Source: Allomyces arbusculus | Taxonomy: Eukaryota; Blastocladiomycota; Blastocladiomycetes; Blastocladiales; Blastocladiaceae | DNA length: 64,000 bases | Assembly (NCBI GenBank): GCA_027604705.1 | Contig: JADHYV010000001.1 | Span: 62,001-126,000 of the forward strand | Direction: 5' to 3' | Shown here: positions 10,047 to 23,200 of the stretch, one piece after another | Layout of the letters: every line of letters begins with the position of its first letter | Numbering within the stretch: the stretch's first letter is position 1 | Position numbers and translations under genes: made by a program | The notes under the pieces: generated by a model | Databases searched by the model: none | What the model was told of the DNA's origin: nothing | What the model saw: the letters and a program-made list of their open reading frames with translations, nothing else

Positions 10047-13000
10047 ATGTCGATCGCCGCCGTCGCGCACCGGCACGCCTTTGGGCTCAAGGCTGACGTG
10101 CGCGGCAACGTGCATTGGCTCGACGACTCGACCGCCGTCTACCCGTGCGGCGCCAACACCGTCATCTACCATGCCGAGACCAAGTCGCAGAAATTCATCC
10201 CCGTGCAGGACGGATGCGACGCCATCACCGCCATGGCGCTCGCGCCGAACAAGCGGTTTATTGCCATTGCCGAGCGCGGCGAGGCCGCATGCATTGTCGT
10301 CTACGACCTGCTCACGCTGCGGAAGCGGAAAGTGCTTGCGATCCCGCCACTCAACGCGCCAACTACAGGGTACGGCGGAATCGCGAATGCCAATGCGTCG
10401 CCGGCGTCAGGTTCAGCGAGCGCAGCACCGTCGTGGGCGGTGGGTGGCGGCGCGCATGACGGCGCAAGCGGCGGCGCACACGCGACGCTGCCCACGAGCA
10501 ACGCATCGGCGATGCTTGCGCCGGGCGTCTCGAACGAGTCGGCCAAGGAAGTCGTGAGCCTGTGTTTCTCGTCCGACTCCAAGTACATTGCGTCGTTGAC
10601 GGGCGGGCCCGACTGGGCTCTGCACAATTGGTCGTGGGAAAAGGGCAAGGTCATGGCGTCGGTCCGCGCCAATACGATTCCGAGCAACTCGGCGACGCAC
10701 GTGCTCTTCAACCCATGGGATTCGTCGCAGGTGTCGGTTGTCGGTAATGGCACGTTCAAGTGCTACCGGTTTGTCGAAGGCACGATGCGACAGTTTGGCG
10801 GGCAGAAAGTCGAGGCCAAGGTACCTTGTGTCTCTACCTCACCGGGACTATCTACGGTGCAACGTTTGCTCACGACCCACGCGCCACATCATAGAACTAC
10901 CTGCACCATTGCTGGCTCACGGAAACGCGCATTCTCGCGTCCTCGCCCGATGGCCACCTGACTCTTTTCGAGGGCGGCGAGCCCAAGGTTGATGTGATCA
11001 ACACGCACGGGCCGTCGGGCCTGCACCGCGACGTGCTCGTCATGGTGCCCTACTCGCGCGGGTTCGTGTGCGGGTGTCAGGCCGGCATTGTCACGATTTA
11101 CGAAAAGACCGACGACGCGAGCTACCGCAAGACGCGCGAGTACTCGCTGCCCGAAGACCATGCGATGGACCTGCAGCAAATGGCGCTCACGCCCAACGAG
11201 GAGACGCTGCTCGTAAGTTTGCGCAACGGGCAAATGTTTGCGCTGCCCATGTCGCCAAGTGATATCAAGGTATGGTGTCCCCGAATTCAAGGTGGTGAGC
11301 GAACAGCATGCGACCAAACACGACCTATTACATCTTGTAGCCCGAAGACATCAAGTTTGATCTCTTCGGCCAGCCGTTCCACTACGGCCATGTCACGGGC
11401 ATGGACACGTGCGTGCGCAAACCACTGATCGTGACCTGCTCGAGCGACCGATCCGTGCGCGTATGGAACTACCTCGATTCGACGTCGGAACTTGTCAAGT
11501 TCTTCCCCGAGGAAGCGCATAGTATCGCGTTCCACCCGTCGGGGCTCTACATTCTCGTCGGATTCTCCGACAAGCTGCGGCTCATGAACCTGCTCATCGA
11601 CGACATTCGCACGTTTCGCGAATTTGCGATTCGCGGGTGCCGCGAGTGCCGGTTCTCGCATGGCGGTCAGTATTTTGCCGCCGTGCACGGCAATGTCATT
11701 CTCGTCTATAATACCTGGACGTTTGAATGTGTCGGCACGCTCAAGGGGCATAATGGCAAAGTGCGCAGCTTGACGTGGTCGCCCGACGATGCGCGGCTCG
11801 TGTCGGCCGGGATGGAGGGCGCGATCTACGAGTGGAACGTGCGCGAAATGCGCCGCGACGGCGAGAATATCTTGAAGAGTTGCTCGTATACGTGCGCGAC
11901 GACGTCGGCCGAGGGCAAGTCGATCTTTGCCGTCGGCAGCGACAAAACGCTCAAGGTCCGCTCCACATTGCCGTGCGAGCGCCATCTGGCCACTGTCCTC
12001 ACCTCTGACCGGCAACGCCGCGTGTAGGAAATCTGCGACTCGCAAGTCGTGCGCGAGATCCACTCGAACGTGGTCCTGACGCAAATCGTCCTCTCGCACT
12101 CGGGCCGGATGCTCTTCACGGCCACAACCACCGGGTCAATTCGGTCGATCCGGTTCCCGTTTATCGTCTCCGAGTCGGGCGAGTTTCAGGAACACCAAGG
12201 GCACGCGGCACCCGTAACCCGACTGCGCGTCTCGTTTGACGACCAGTACCTGTTCTCGGCGGCCGAGGACGGATCCGTCTTTGTCTGGAAGATTTCCGAC
12301 AAGGAGCGGACAGGCGTGCCGCGGCGCGATCGCGACTTGGTCTACGCCGACGAGATTCTCGTGACCAAGTCAGACTTAGAGGATAAGACGCAGACCATGG
12401 CCGAGTTGCGCGCGCGCGTCGAGGAGCTGAAAATGGAGAACGAGTACCAGTTGCGGCTCAAGGACATGAACTTCAACGAGAAGATCAAGGAGACGACGGA
12501 AAAGTACCAGGAGGAAGTGGAGGGGCTTAAGATCACGTCGGCGGTGCTCAAGGCTGACAAGGAAAAGGAGGAGATTCGGCACGAGGAGGAAGTGGCCGAG
12601 GAGCAGCAGCGGCACGCGCGCGATATGGAGGAGCTTGAGACGACGCACTCGACCAAGCTCATGGCCGAGTACGAAAAGTACCAGGAGCTGCAGAATAAGA
12701 CGGCGCAGCTCGAGCAGCAGTGGCAGCAGCAGCTCGAGGAATTGCAGTCGCAAAAGCAAAAGACGCTGCACGAGTTTACGGGACAGTACGAGGCCATGCT
12801 CAAGGCCAAGCAGGCCGACATTGACCGGGTACGTGCGGATCGAATTGACGCGTTCTTGTGAATGGAGGCGGCATGCCGTGATCTATTTGCGGCCCTGGAC
12901 TAACATGTCCTTCTTGGCTCAATCGGTCACTTAGCTCCAAGAAGAAATGCGCCAGCAGATCAAGGAGTTTGACGAGACAAACCGCGAGACCGAAGAGGAC

Positions 13001-14274
13001 GCCGACCAGGAAATCTTGCTCATCAAGCACAAGTACGAGAAGAGGCTGCGCGAGGAGCGCGAGGTCGGGCTGCGGCTCAAGGGCGAGAATGGAATCATGA
13101 AGAAGAAGTTCAATACGCTCAACAGTGAGATCGAGGCGCACAAGGGCGAGATCCAACGCATGTTCCAAGAGGAGAAGAAGCTGCAGTCGATCATCAAGTC
13201 GCTCGAAAAAGATATCGCCGGGCTCAAGAAGGAGGTGCGTGCGCGCCAATCTCGACTTGAGCTGACTGAATTGACTGTACGCTGATGTACGTGCGACCTG
13301 TAGATCCAAGAGCGCGATGAGACGATCCAGGACAAAGAGAAGCGCATCTACGACTTAAAAAAAAAGAACCAGGAGCTCGAAAAGTTCAAGTTTGTGCTTG
13401 ACTACAAGATCAAGGAGCTCAAAAAGCAAATTGAGCCGCGCGAGCAGGACATTATGAACATGAGCGAGCAAATCAAGGTCCGTCGTTCCAGCGCGTCACT
13501 TCTCCACCTTGACTTCCGATCCCATCGCTCACGCCCGACTTGATCGCGCTCCGCTGGTAGAAAATGGATGAGGAGCTCTCGACTTACAACAAGTCGAACA
13601 CGAGCCTCGACCTGCTCATTGGCGACCTCAAGCTGCAGCTGCGCGCGGCCGAGAAACAAGTGCAGATTGAAAAGTCCAAGGTCAAGTACTTCAACCTGAT
13701 TGTAAAAAAGTTCAAGGCCGATCTCAACGAGTGCGTGCAGCACATTCAGGACCCGAAGCCGCTCAAGGGCCGCGTCAAGGCGCTCTACCAGCACTACTGC
13801 AATCTCGGCCCGCCTGAGAACGCCGAGGTCCCGGTACTCGCGACCGCTGGCGGCGCGGCCACCGGCAACGGCGCAAGAGACGGTGCTGGCGACGAGTTCA
13901 ACGTCGTGGTCGGCGAGTCTGAGGCGCAGTCCGAGGCGATTCGGCAGCGGCAATACCTGGAGCGCACGATTGCCGGGCTGCGCAAGGCCGTGGCCAAGGA
14001 CCAGTCGCGGCACAAAGCCGACCACGTCAAGATCATGCAGGAGAATGTGGCACTGATTCGCGAAATCAACCAGCTGCGCAAGGAAATCCAGGCGCGGACG
14101 GCCAAGCACGGCGCCGCAGTCAGCGGCCCCGACAATGACGTGACGGCGGCGATTGCGCTGGTTCATGCTGGTGCGGCTGCGGGCGGGCCCGTGGTTATGA
14201 CGGCAACGAGCTTGCCGCCATTACCGACGGCCGGATCAAGTGCGGTCCCCGATCGACTTCCGGCGATTCACTAG
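10047..14274 (+). CDS. CFAP57: Cilia- and flagella-associated protein 57 (CFAP57 / WDR65)
   Basis: Axonemal scaffold for inner dynein arms and adjacent regulatory structures. Seven exons with matching phases: 10047..10820, 10895..11269, 11341..11955, 12028..12828, 12935..13234, 13304..13477 and 13561..14274; 1,250 residues, the same as human CFAP57. The N-terminal 780 residues are WD40 repeats in two propellers (for example [56 protein letters not shown]). The rest is one long coiled coil ([20 protein letters not shown]) ending in [20 protein letters not shown], a conserved tail block. Residues about 115-160 contain a Gly/Ala/Ser loop that looks lineage-specific. Its presence shows a motile flagellum. 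Confidence 0.96.
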
Positions 14275-15112
14275 GCGCAGGGGGTGCGCAGCAGGCGACG
14301 ACCGGTGGACTTGGGTGGGCATGGATGGACGGACATATGCACTCGAAATTTCAGTGTTTCTTATTCAAAGGCAATCCGATTTGGTGTCCGGCCTTGCTCA
14401 CTCTGGCTTTTTGGACGCTGCATCAGTTTATCAATCAAACGTTTACAGCACATCAGCACGCGCGGCCACCCGTGCCCTCAATCGCGCCGTGCCATGCTTC
14501 CAGTGCCACAGCGCACATCGCAACCCAGCAGAGCGTCCAAGGTCGCTGAGCTCGAAATCAAGGAAGAGCCGGAAGTAATATACACTCCGCACAGCTTACA
14601 CTCTACACGTAGGAATATCTCCAAAACGAGCCATGGCCGGAAGGGGGAGTCTGGAAAAGTGGCGGGCAAATGGGGGTGGCGCGCGGGCAGGGCAATTACG
14701 CGACCATCCACCCGTTGACCCGCTTTTGTCAGCAAAGCCAACACAAAACGACGCACTCGTGTCAGGGCTGCTCGTGGACGTGTTTCCGGCGAACCGGCTG
14801 GGCGCACAAGCCTACGTCGTGCGCTCGCCCTGATCCCAAACCCCACCAAAAAGGAGCAAAAGGGCGCGCGGGATGAGCCATTCATCTAGAGGCGACGCGG
14901 CTCATGCAAGCCCGCGTTGACGCGCTCCGCGTGTTCCTTCCCCTCCCCACCCCCGCACAGGCTTCGCTTGATCCCTGGTACCGACTCGACGGACGGCTGC
15001 TTGTCCCGCTCACTCTCTTGTCCACCCATCTTGTGGCGCACGCTCTGAACCCGGTCGTCGACAAACCGTGGGCAACTGCGAGTACCACGAGCACACCAGC
15101 ACCCCACGAGCC
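14275..15112. other. Intergenic region between CFAP57 and the kelch surface protein gene
   Basis: About 840 bases holding the CFAP57 3' end and the upstream region of the next plus-strand gene. Small open frames are present but none has coding character. No repeat or clear promoter motif was seen. Confidence 0.5.
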
Positions 15113-16862
15113 ATGCTCGCATCATACCCCATCACGGTCTGGATGGCCGTTGCCCTGGTCCTGGTCCACTCGTGGGCCCAAAATGGCGCCGACGCTGCTG
15201 CCATGCCCGACACCGTGACTACGGTGGGCAGTCGGGCTGTTAAGCGTGCCACGGATCAGGCGAGTACGATTACGCCGTCGTTGACACCGGGCAAAAGCCA
15301 GTCGGTCTACGGTGCCACTTGCGCGTACGTCGACACGACCAAGCGCTTCTACTCGTTCGGTGGTTGGATTACTGGTATGCCCTTGATCCCTATCTGATAT
15401 ATTGCTCATTTGCGCAAGGCCCGATGCTGACTCTGTTCCTTGTGCGGTGTCGTGATAAATAGAGACGGGAAACAAGAACTACACCGTTTTCTCCGGCAGC
15501 TACTCGCTGGATCTCTCGCGCACCTTTTCCACGGCGTCCCCGCCGCTCACCGACCATGGTGTGCTCGACGGCGACTTGAACGGCGGTCTGATGCAAGCCG
15601 TCTCGCTGGTCCTGCCCAACAGCCACATTCTGATTGCTGGCGGCCGCGTCTTCAACAGCACCGAGGGCACGGTCTACAACGTTAACGACAACATGTACGA
15701 GTTTGACACGGCCAACAACGCCTTTTCGAAACTCTCGCCCAAGATCACCGACATGAAGACGACCTTCCCGCTACGTCACTCGCTCATGGCCTCATCGGCC
15801 GTGCGCGGGTACAACTCGGCGTACATTGCGTCCGGCAACTCGCAGTCTGACCGCAACACGGACGTCGACGTGCTCTACAACGTCACGTCAGCGGGCATCG
15901 CCGTCGTCTCGCTCTCGTCGTCGACCAAACCAGCGCCGCGCGAGTTCACGTCGCTCGGCCGGTTCAACGCAACGCATTTGGTGTTGTCTGGCGGCAGCGG
16001 GAAAGCCGGGTACCAGAACGACGTGTGGATGCTCGACGAGGGCAAGCGCGCGTGGACGAAGCACCCGTACACGCTGCTCAGCAAGATCGACCAGCACCGC
16101 ATGTTTGGGTGGCAGGACAGATACGTGATTCGGATTGGCGGGTACACGGTCGACGACAACTATAGTTTCATCGAGTACTGGGACGCGTCCACGAACACCG
16201 CGTCGAAGGGCACCGTAGTGAACCCGGGCAGTGGGCCGCTGACCATGTCCGAAGGGTGTGCGGTCCTGCTCAACGATACGGTCGTGTATATGGGTGGCCG
16301 CCAGTCGTTTGATAATCAAGGGCACAGTCAAGGCGTCGCGGCTCCGCCCGTGAGCTTGCTCAAGATCGAGTCGGCGCCGGGGAGCAAACTGCAGTTCCGG
16401 TGGCTCGATTCGTTTACGCCGCCCGCTGAGACGAACGCCAATACCGGCAGCTCTGGCGGTGGCGACAAGCCCAAAGACGGGTCGGGTACCGCCGAGTCGT
16501 CGGGATTGGGCATTGGACCCATCATTGGTATCGCTGTTGGGTGTGCCGTTGCGGTCGCCGCAGCCGCATTTCTGTTGTATACCCGTCGCAAGCGGCAGCA
16601 GCAACAGCAGCAGCCCCCGCAGCAGCAGGGCAGCATGGCCGACTCAAAGCCGGAAATGCTTGCTGCGTCGGTCGTGTCGGACAGGCCGATTTCGCTGGCA
16701 GTGTCGACGCCGGGCGTTCAAACGGCGCCCGGAACGCCGATCACGTCGCAGCAGCATTTGGCGGACGACGTGCTGTTCCTTCCGCCCGTGACGCAGCCAG
16801 CTTCGCGGCCCACTTCGCCGCAACCTGTGACGCGGCAACAGACCAACCTGTACCTCGGTTGA
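15113..16862 (+). CDS. Single-pass surface protein with kelch-type beta-propeller ectodomain
   Basis: Two exons, 15113..15374 and 15463..16862, 553 residues. Residues 1-30 form a signal peptide (MLASYPITVWMAVALVLVHS). The ectodomain carries kelch-like blades: RFYSFGGWIT, SHILIAGGRVF, THLVLSGGSGKAGYQNDVWM, YVIRIGGYTVDDNYSFIEYW and DTVVYMGGRQ. A Gly/Ser/Asp linker precedes one membrane helix near residue 425 (IIGIAVGCAVAVAAAAFLLY), a basic stop-transfer RRKR, then a poly-Gln run and a Pro/Ser/Thr-rich cytosolic tail of about 110 residues. The architecture resembles fungal kelch surface proteins; ligand and pathway are unknown. The cytosolic tail has many SP/TP sites and could be phosphorylated. 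Confidence 0.8.
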
Positions 16863-17425
16863 GTGCCGAAGGTGTGAAATGGGTTAGGGTGGAGAACGCT
16901 AGAATAGACATGCTTGGTTGTGATCAAGTGACGCGCTGGTCGGGAATAAAACAAGCGTGCGACCCATTGACATTTGGTCGATACTTGGGTCGCGCAGCGA
17001 TATCATAAGCAGAGCTATGGATCATGGGTAATATTCACCGAGGAAGGAAGTGTCGTGGGTAAGAGATTACGCATCAGAGCAGGACTCGTTGTCCGGGGAC
17101 AAACAGCCGCACTGCACCGCTCCAGGCGAAACGAAAAGGTGGAGAACACCAACCGGAACATTCCTGACTCGATCGCTTGGAGATAATGGCAGTAATCGAA
17201 AGGAGCGGGAAGATTTGAGTCCATTCTTTGTTGCCTGCAATGGAGCGACAAGACAACGTTGCCGCATGCTCAAGATTGACCGTGGATCCCTGTGGAGAAA
17301 AAATTCGGCCAAAACGTCGTAAATTCATTTCCCAATCCCACGCGGAGATGTCCGAGTGTGTGTTACGAAGCTATTATAACCACACGAGCTAACTAGAGTC
17401 CAACGCTGTCCGTCCCAGTTTCCCA
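16863..17425. other. Intergenic region between convergent kelch and G-alpha genes
   Basis: The two neighbouring genes end towards each other. The stretch is relatively AT-rich, has only short overlapping frames on both strands, and I see no RNA gene or repeat in it. Confidence 0.5.
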
Positions 17426-19118
17426 CTACAGAATCCCGCTGTCCTTGAGCGCGTTTTGCAGGATCGTGTCCTTGACCGCGGCAAAGACTAGCATCGTGCG
17501 GGCCATTAATCGATCATTCCACCATGTGAATCGCGGCGTGTCAAAAAACGGCCGCGCACCCAGCCTCACGTTGCTCGTGTCGGTCGCGCACGTCAAGTGC
17601 GGGTAGATCTTGAGCTTGGCGCGGTTGAGTAGCGTAAACTTGTACAGCAGGTACTTAGCACCCTTGTTCAGGTCTTCCTCGCCCGTGTAGTCACTGAAGT
17701 ACTTGGACAGCGGCACTTTCGTCAACTTGTCCTTGAACAAGTCGACCTGGTGTGAGGAGACGGTGGAGGGCAGCCATCAGTATCGATGGTCGTAAAAAAG
17801 GAGTGTCGTCAGAGACGACAGCAGCGGACCTTGTTCAGGAACAGGATGATGGAGGTTCGGACGAACCAACGCGAGTTGATCACTGGTGGGTGGGTGGTGA
17901 GATTGAGTCGTGGGCAAAGGTGATCGTCGTGTTGTCGAGATGGCAATGTGAAAGAGCGCACCCGACTCAAACAGGACGAGCGACTCGGCCATGCGGTTCT
18001 GCTTCGAGTCCTCGAGTAGGACCTGGTCGTATTCACTCAATGCCACGCAGAAGATGATCGACGTCACGGCCTCGAAGCAGTGAATCCACTTTCGCCGCTC
18101 GCTGCGTTGCCCGCCAACGTCGAACATGCTAGCGTGGCAAGAAGCAGACCGGTCAGCGATATTCGCGGTGCGTTCTGGCCAGCGGAATCCGAATACATAC
18201 TGGATCTGCAGCTGTCCCATGCTGAAGCGCGTCTCAATGATGCCGGTCGTCTTGATGCGCGCGCGCAGCACGTCTTGCTCGTTGGGAACGTAGTTGGGCG
18301 CACTTATCCGGCGAATTTCCTGGAAGAAGCTGGCATCCACGGGACACAACACGGACGTTCAACATCCCGCACCGAAAGCGCTGCTCGCGCGATTAGATCA
18401 ATCATGCGAGTACGTACTAGGGTGCCGAGTCGAGCAAGTAAAACTCGCTGGTGCGCAACATGAGCTTGGCAATGACTGGATCCTTCCATATGCTCTCGAT
18501 GATGATCGCGACTTCGGGCAATATCTGCGGATCGTCGTAGTTAATTTGCCTCGTTTCTTGGAGCTCCATGAAGCGCGCGGCGTGCATCTAGCAATAGCCG
18601 CGTTCAGTTAGCGCTCCACAGAGGTCAGGAAAGCCAATTAAAAAACTGACGCTGTTTTCGTCGAGCTCGTAATCGAGCTGCAGGAGCCGAATGCTCTCGA
18701 CCAGAACGCGGATCGAGTCCATGGTGTTGGCGAAAATGGTGGACCGGTAGTTGAGCAGCTCTTGCTGAGTGTACCCAGACTGGTGAATGATCTTCATTTG
18801 CTTGACGATAGTGCTAGCCAAGTGAAGCGGCACCAGCACCGCACGGAGCGCGTGAGGTAAGAAGATGGGCAAGAGGGGCTCAGGAACAACAACTGATCGG
18901 TGCACCTTTTCCCACTTTCGCCAGAGCCTACGGAATCGGCCAAGGTGGGGTGAGCTGCCAATGAGAATGGGACGTAGACGACGCGATCCAGACGCCGTAC
19001 CGAGCAGCAAGATTTTGCACTCTCGCCGGTACCGCTCAGCGTCGGAATTGAGCTGGCGGTCAATGTCGACGCTGCGGTCCTTGGCGGCCGACTCCTCCTC
19101 AGACGCGCAGAGCCCCAT
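17426..19118 (-). CDS. Heterotrimeric G-protein alpha subunit
   Basis: GTPase coupling seven-helix receptors to effectors at the plasma membrane. Nine exons on the minus strand: 19118..19001, 18927..18906, 18813..18651, 18587..18418, 18329..18201, 18128..17962, 17882..17830, 17746..17560 and 17487..17426; 356 residues, the usual size. MGLCAS gives myristoylation on Gly2 and palmitoylation on Cys4. The P-loop GSGESGKST is built across a 22-nt micro-exon. Others seen: [11 protein letters not shown] (switch I), [13 protein letters not shown] (switch II), ILFLNKVDLF (NKxD), CATDTSNV (TCAT) and the C terminus LKDSGIL. The last Cys of the pertussis-toxin site (CGLF-type) is absent; SGIL ends the protein, as in several fungal G-alphas. 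The final 72-nt intron is in frame with no stop. Confidence 0.95.
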
Positions 19119-20204
19119 GGCGGCCGAATGAGCGACGATACCCGAGGGATACTCGACCCCAACGAGCGTTGAGATCAGCACGCGCACGAGGGCGGCGAGG
19201 AAGAGCACGGTCGCGAGCACAAATGACAGGTCCACGGCTCGGCGGCCATACACTCACCGCAGCGCGGCACGGGTTGGTGACGCTGGCGGCGCTGGCGGCG
19301 GGAATGGGCACCGATGTTCAAGCGACAGCGAGACTGCGCGATCGTCCGGATGCCGGTTCGCGGGCGAGCGAAAGAAGAGTGCGGCGGCAGTCTTGGCGCG
19401 TGCTGCGCGCGAAATGCGGCGTGTGCGAGTTACAGCAATTTTGAGCGCTGGGCTGGCAGCTCGCTTCTCGTCCGATCCTGAGCAAACCGGTGCTGGCAAC
19501 GTGCAGCGATCCGCGACCGGGAAAGTCCGGTGTTGCAAGCCAAACCGATCCAATGTCGATGGCGAGGTCGGCCACGGTGGCGGGAGGGTCTGTTTCACGG
19601 CCGGAGCGGGTCGGCCGAGCTGGGCGTGACCGGCCACCCACGATTGACGAGCGCGGGTTGGAAGTGGATTGGCCGGACGCTGAGCTGATGAGATCACAGT
19701 GCGGCAAGTTGGGTGCCCCTGTTTCTGGCAGGATGGTGAGTTGGCCGCGAGTGGGATTCGTCGTTGCTGCCATGCTCGTCGAAGGGTGGCAGCGGTCGGG
19801 CAACGGTCTCGCGCCAGGCAGCAGGCGGGTGCGAGACGCTATTGATTGCGGTCGTTTATGAGAGGGCATGATTTCCGCGTGCCGCCTGCGAGACGCTGCT
19901 GTCCGCGTTCTGCGACCGACTCACTCCTCCACGCGCCGACCGCCGCTGCCTTAACTCTTCGGCTTGGCCGTCAAAGCGCCGACCTCGCACTTCCGCTTCG
20001 ACTTTGCACGATTCCTGCCGCAACTTGCTGCAGTCGCGCCTCGCACCTCCTCGCCTGCTTTCCGCCAGCGCTCCGCTCCCGCGACAGGGCACTTCTGCGA
20101 CCCTCTGTCTTCTTTTACCCGCGCGCGTGCGCCCCGGCCGTCGATCAGTCGTTTGGTCGGTCGTTTGGTTGGTCGTTCGGTCGGTCGTTCGGTCGGTCGC
20201 CAAA
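19119..20204. promoter_or_regulatory. Divergent promoter region, G-alpha (-) and RNF216-type ligase (+)
   Basis: About 1.1 kb between start codons of two divergent genes. Frames inside are overlapping and without family character. A 12-base tandem repeat lies immediately before the plus-strand start codon (separate entry). No TATA box is obvious. Confidence 0.5.
20148..20199 (+). repeat. 12-base tandem repeat in the 5' leader of the RBR ligase gene
   Basis: Four and a third copies of a GTCGTTYGGTYG unit end five bases before the ATG at 20205, so they almost certainly lie in the 5' untranslated leader. Copies differ by single T/C changes. Possible roles in translation control or as a protein-binding site are conjecture; slippage-derived noise is the simplest explanation. 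Confidence 0.85.
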
Positions 20205-23200
20205 ATGGACCACGCCGAGCGCGCGCGCCTCGTGCGCAACATGATCGCTGCCGGCGCGCCCGGTGGGCAGCACGGCGCGGCAGACCTGGTCGCGGACGCG
20301 ACGATCGGCCCCGTTCTGCCCGCGGACGTAGCCGACACGGCGACCGCCCGCATTGTCGACCTGTTTCCGGAAATTGATTTGAGCTTTGCCAAGGAAAAGA
20401 TCGACGCGGCCATGGACCCGACGGGCAGGGCGCTCGGGTCGGACCGTGCCAGTCTGACCGCCGACTTGATGACTTCGCCGCCGTTCCTCGAGCAGCTGAT
20501 CATTGAAGCAGCGACCTTAATTCTCGAGTTTGGCGCGGCCTACCCGCGCAACCGCACGATTGCTGCCACCAAGAAGCGCCGCCGCGACGAGGTCGACAGC
20601 GATAGCGAGCACGACGACAGCGGCGAGGCCGCGCCCGACGGGAAAAAGGCGGCCAAGCTGCAGCCGCCCGCAACCGCGTTCCCATTTGACGCCAATTTCC
20701 TGCCAGAGCCCGGATACAGAGACGCTGCGTACGGTCGCGTCTCAGCTGCTGTCTGCACAGATCCAATCATGCCTTTGTCATTGCCGCTCATCAGTGTATC
20801 CATCCATGCGTGTAGCCATCTCGCGCTCACAGGCCTCTTCCCGAGGGTGCCTGTCTCCGCCATCAATCGCGAGTTCCGCAGGCTTCGCTTCCAGCTCGTA
20901 CCCACCGCCGTTGCGCTCCATGCCCTGACCGTGCGCGTCCAAACCGACCCGGGCGCCTACTGCCCCTTGAAGAAATCGCGGTCCGTCGACATGACCCACT
21001 TTCGCCACGACGACGTGACGCGCGAAGTCAAGTACTTCCAGGACTGGCTCGGTACTTACGTCTGCTGATCGTTCTGTTCCTCCTTCGCGGCAAATAGCTC
21101 ACCTTCTCCACCTCTCCCCTTGACCTTGACCAGCGCACGAACAGGCCGAACGCGAAGCCGCCGATCGCAAGGAGCAAGCGCGCAAACTCGCCGAGGAGCG
21201 CGGCGAGCTGATCACGTGCGGGTGCTGTTTCTGCGACGAGCTGCCCGAGGATACCATGACGTGCCTTCAGGGCCACGCGTTTTGCCACGAGTGTTTGCGC
21301 CGCAACGCCGAAGTCTGTGTGGGCGACCGTAAACCGGCCGTGCTGTGCATGGACCAGTCCGGGTGCCAGGCCGGGTTCCGCCGCGCCGACTTGAAAAGAG
21401 TGTGCACGAAAGCGACGATGCGCGGGCTCGACAAGGTCGCGGCCGAAGCCGCGTTGCGCGCGGCGAATTTGGACGGGTTTTACGATTGCCCGTTTTGCGA
21501 TTACGGTACGTGCGCGTGGTGCTGTGAGGAGAGGGCGGCCGGCTCGTGGTTCTGACGACGCTGGTCGGGTTGGTCGATCTAGGCGCGATCGTGGGCGAGG
21601 AGTTCGGCATCGTCTTCAAGTGCGAAAACTGCTTTGAAGAGTCGTGCATCAAATGCCGCCGCAAGTCGCACATTCCCAACACCTGCGAAGGTACGCGCTG
21701 ATTGCTGTCGGCCGATTATATGTCGCGAATCGAGTATTCATCGCACCTCTTGCCCCACTAGAGGCGGCCAAGGACGACAAGCTCAACGCGCAGCACCTGA
21801 TCGAGGAAAAGCTGACCGAGGCGCTGATTCGCGAGTGCCCGAAATGCAAGACCAAGACCACCAAGGAGAACGGGTGCAACAAGATGACCTGTCGGTGTGG
21901 CGCTCTCTTTTGCTACTGCTGCCGCGCGCTCATTAAGGACTACACCCATTTCGCCGAGGACAATCGCGGCAGTACGTCTTCCTCCACTCCGACTTTTTGG
22001 CCGCGTCCCACTCACTCTGTACCCCGCCTCCCCCCCCCCCCCCCCACCCCCGCATCCAGGACGCAACACCAAGAGCACATGCCCGCTCTTCGACGACACG
22101 AATTACCGGCACGCGCTCGAGCTGCGCGAAGCCGAGAAGCAAGCGCGCGAGGAACTCGCACAGGCCGGTGTCGAGGCTGCCGAATTACCGGCGGTCGGCG
22201 GGGCCGCACCGGGCGTGCCCGTCGTCGTGCACCGACAACACATTCGCCCGTTGCCGGGCGCCGGCGCCGGCGCGGCCCCACCACCACCAGCGGCGCGCGG
22301 CCCCGCGGCCCACATGCATGCGATGATCGAGCGCATCCAGCATAACGTCAACGAACTGCAAGCGCAACTTGGTCTCAATGGCGGCCGGATCGCGCAGCTA
22401 CGCGAGCTGTATGAAGGAGCCGCCGCGCAGCAGCCGCAGCCCCTGCAGCCGCCGCCGCAGCAGCAGGGCGGTGGTGAGCGCGCGCAGGCGAACCCGCCGC
22501 AGTCACCACCAGCGCCGGTGCCACTGACGCACCGCGGGGGACGTGGGGTTCGGGCTGTGATGTTGCCTGCGCAACCTCCCCCCGCGGAGCCACCGCGCGA
22601 CGAGCTCATGGGTCGGCCACAAGATCGTCCCGTCGGCCAGCCGGCACCGCAGGGCATCTATGTGCAGATCAACGTGCAGCAACCGCACGGCCAGCCGCAG
22701 CAGCAGCAGCAGCTCAACGTGCGGCCGGGCCCGGGCGACTTTGCGTTGCAACAGCCGCGGCCAGGTGACTTCCATTTCGTTCCGCCGCAAAATGCACCGG
22801 TCGGCAATGCGTGCGGCGGCGGGCAGCCCGCGCAAGGGGCCGCTGGTGCGGGTTGGGCGGAAATATCGCAGTACCCGCGCGACTTCCAGTTCGCCCCGCC
22901 GCCAATGGTCCAGTTTGACGGACCCGTGCCGCCACCGCCACCGGCGCCCGCGAGGCTGCAGCAGAACCATGGACCGGCCCCACCACCAGTGGCGGGTCCC
23001 GCTCCTCCTCAGCCACCACCGGCCGCGTCGCCGGGACGCCGCGGTGTGCCGGGACCCGTCGTGCTCCTCGACGACTCGGACGACGATGTGGTGTTTGCCG
23101 GCGCGCAGCTGGCGCCGCCGCTGCCACCGCTCGCGGCGGGGCGCCGGACGCGGGAAAGGTTGCGGCAGTCGCGCGAACGGCGGCGGGAGTTGCAGCGGCC

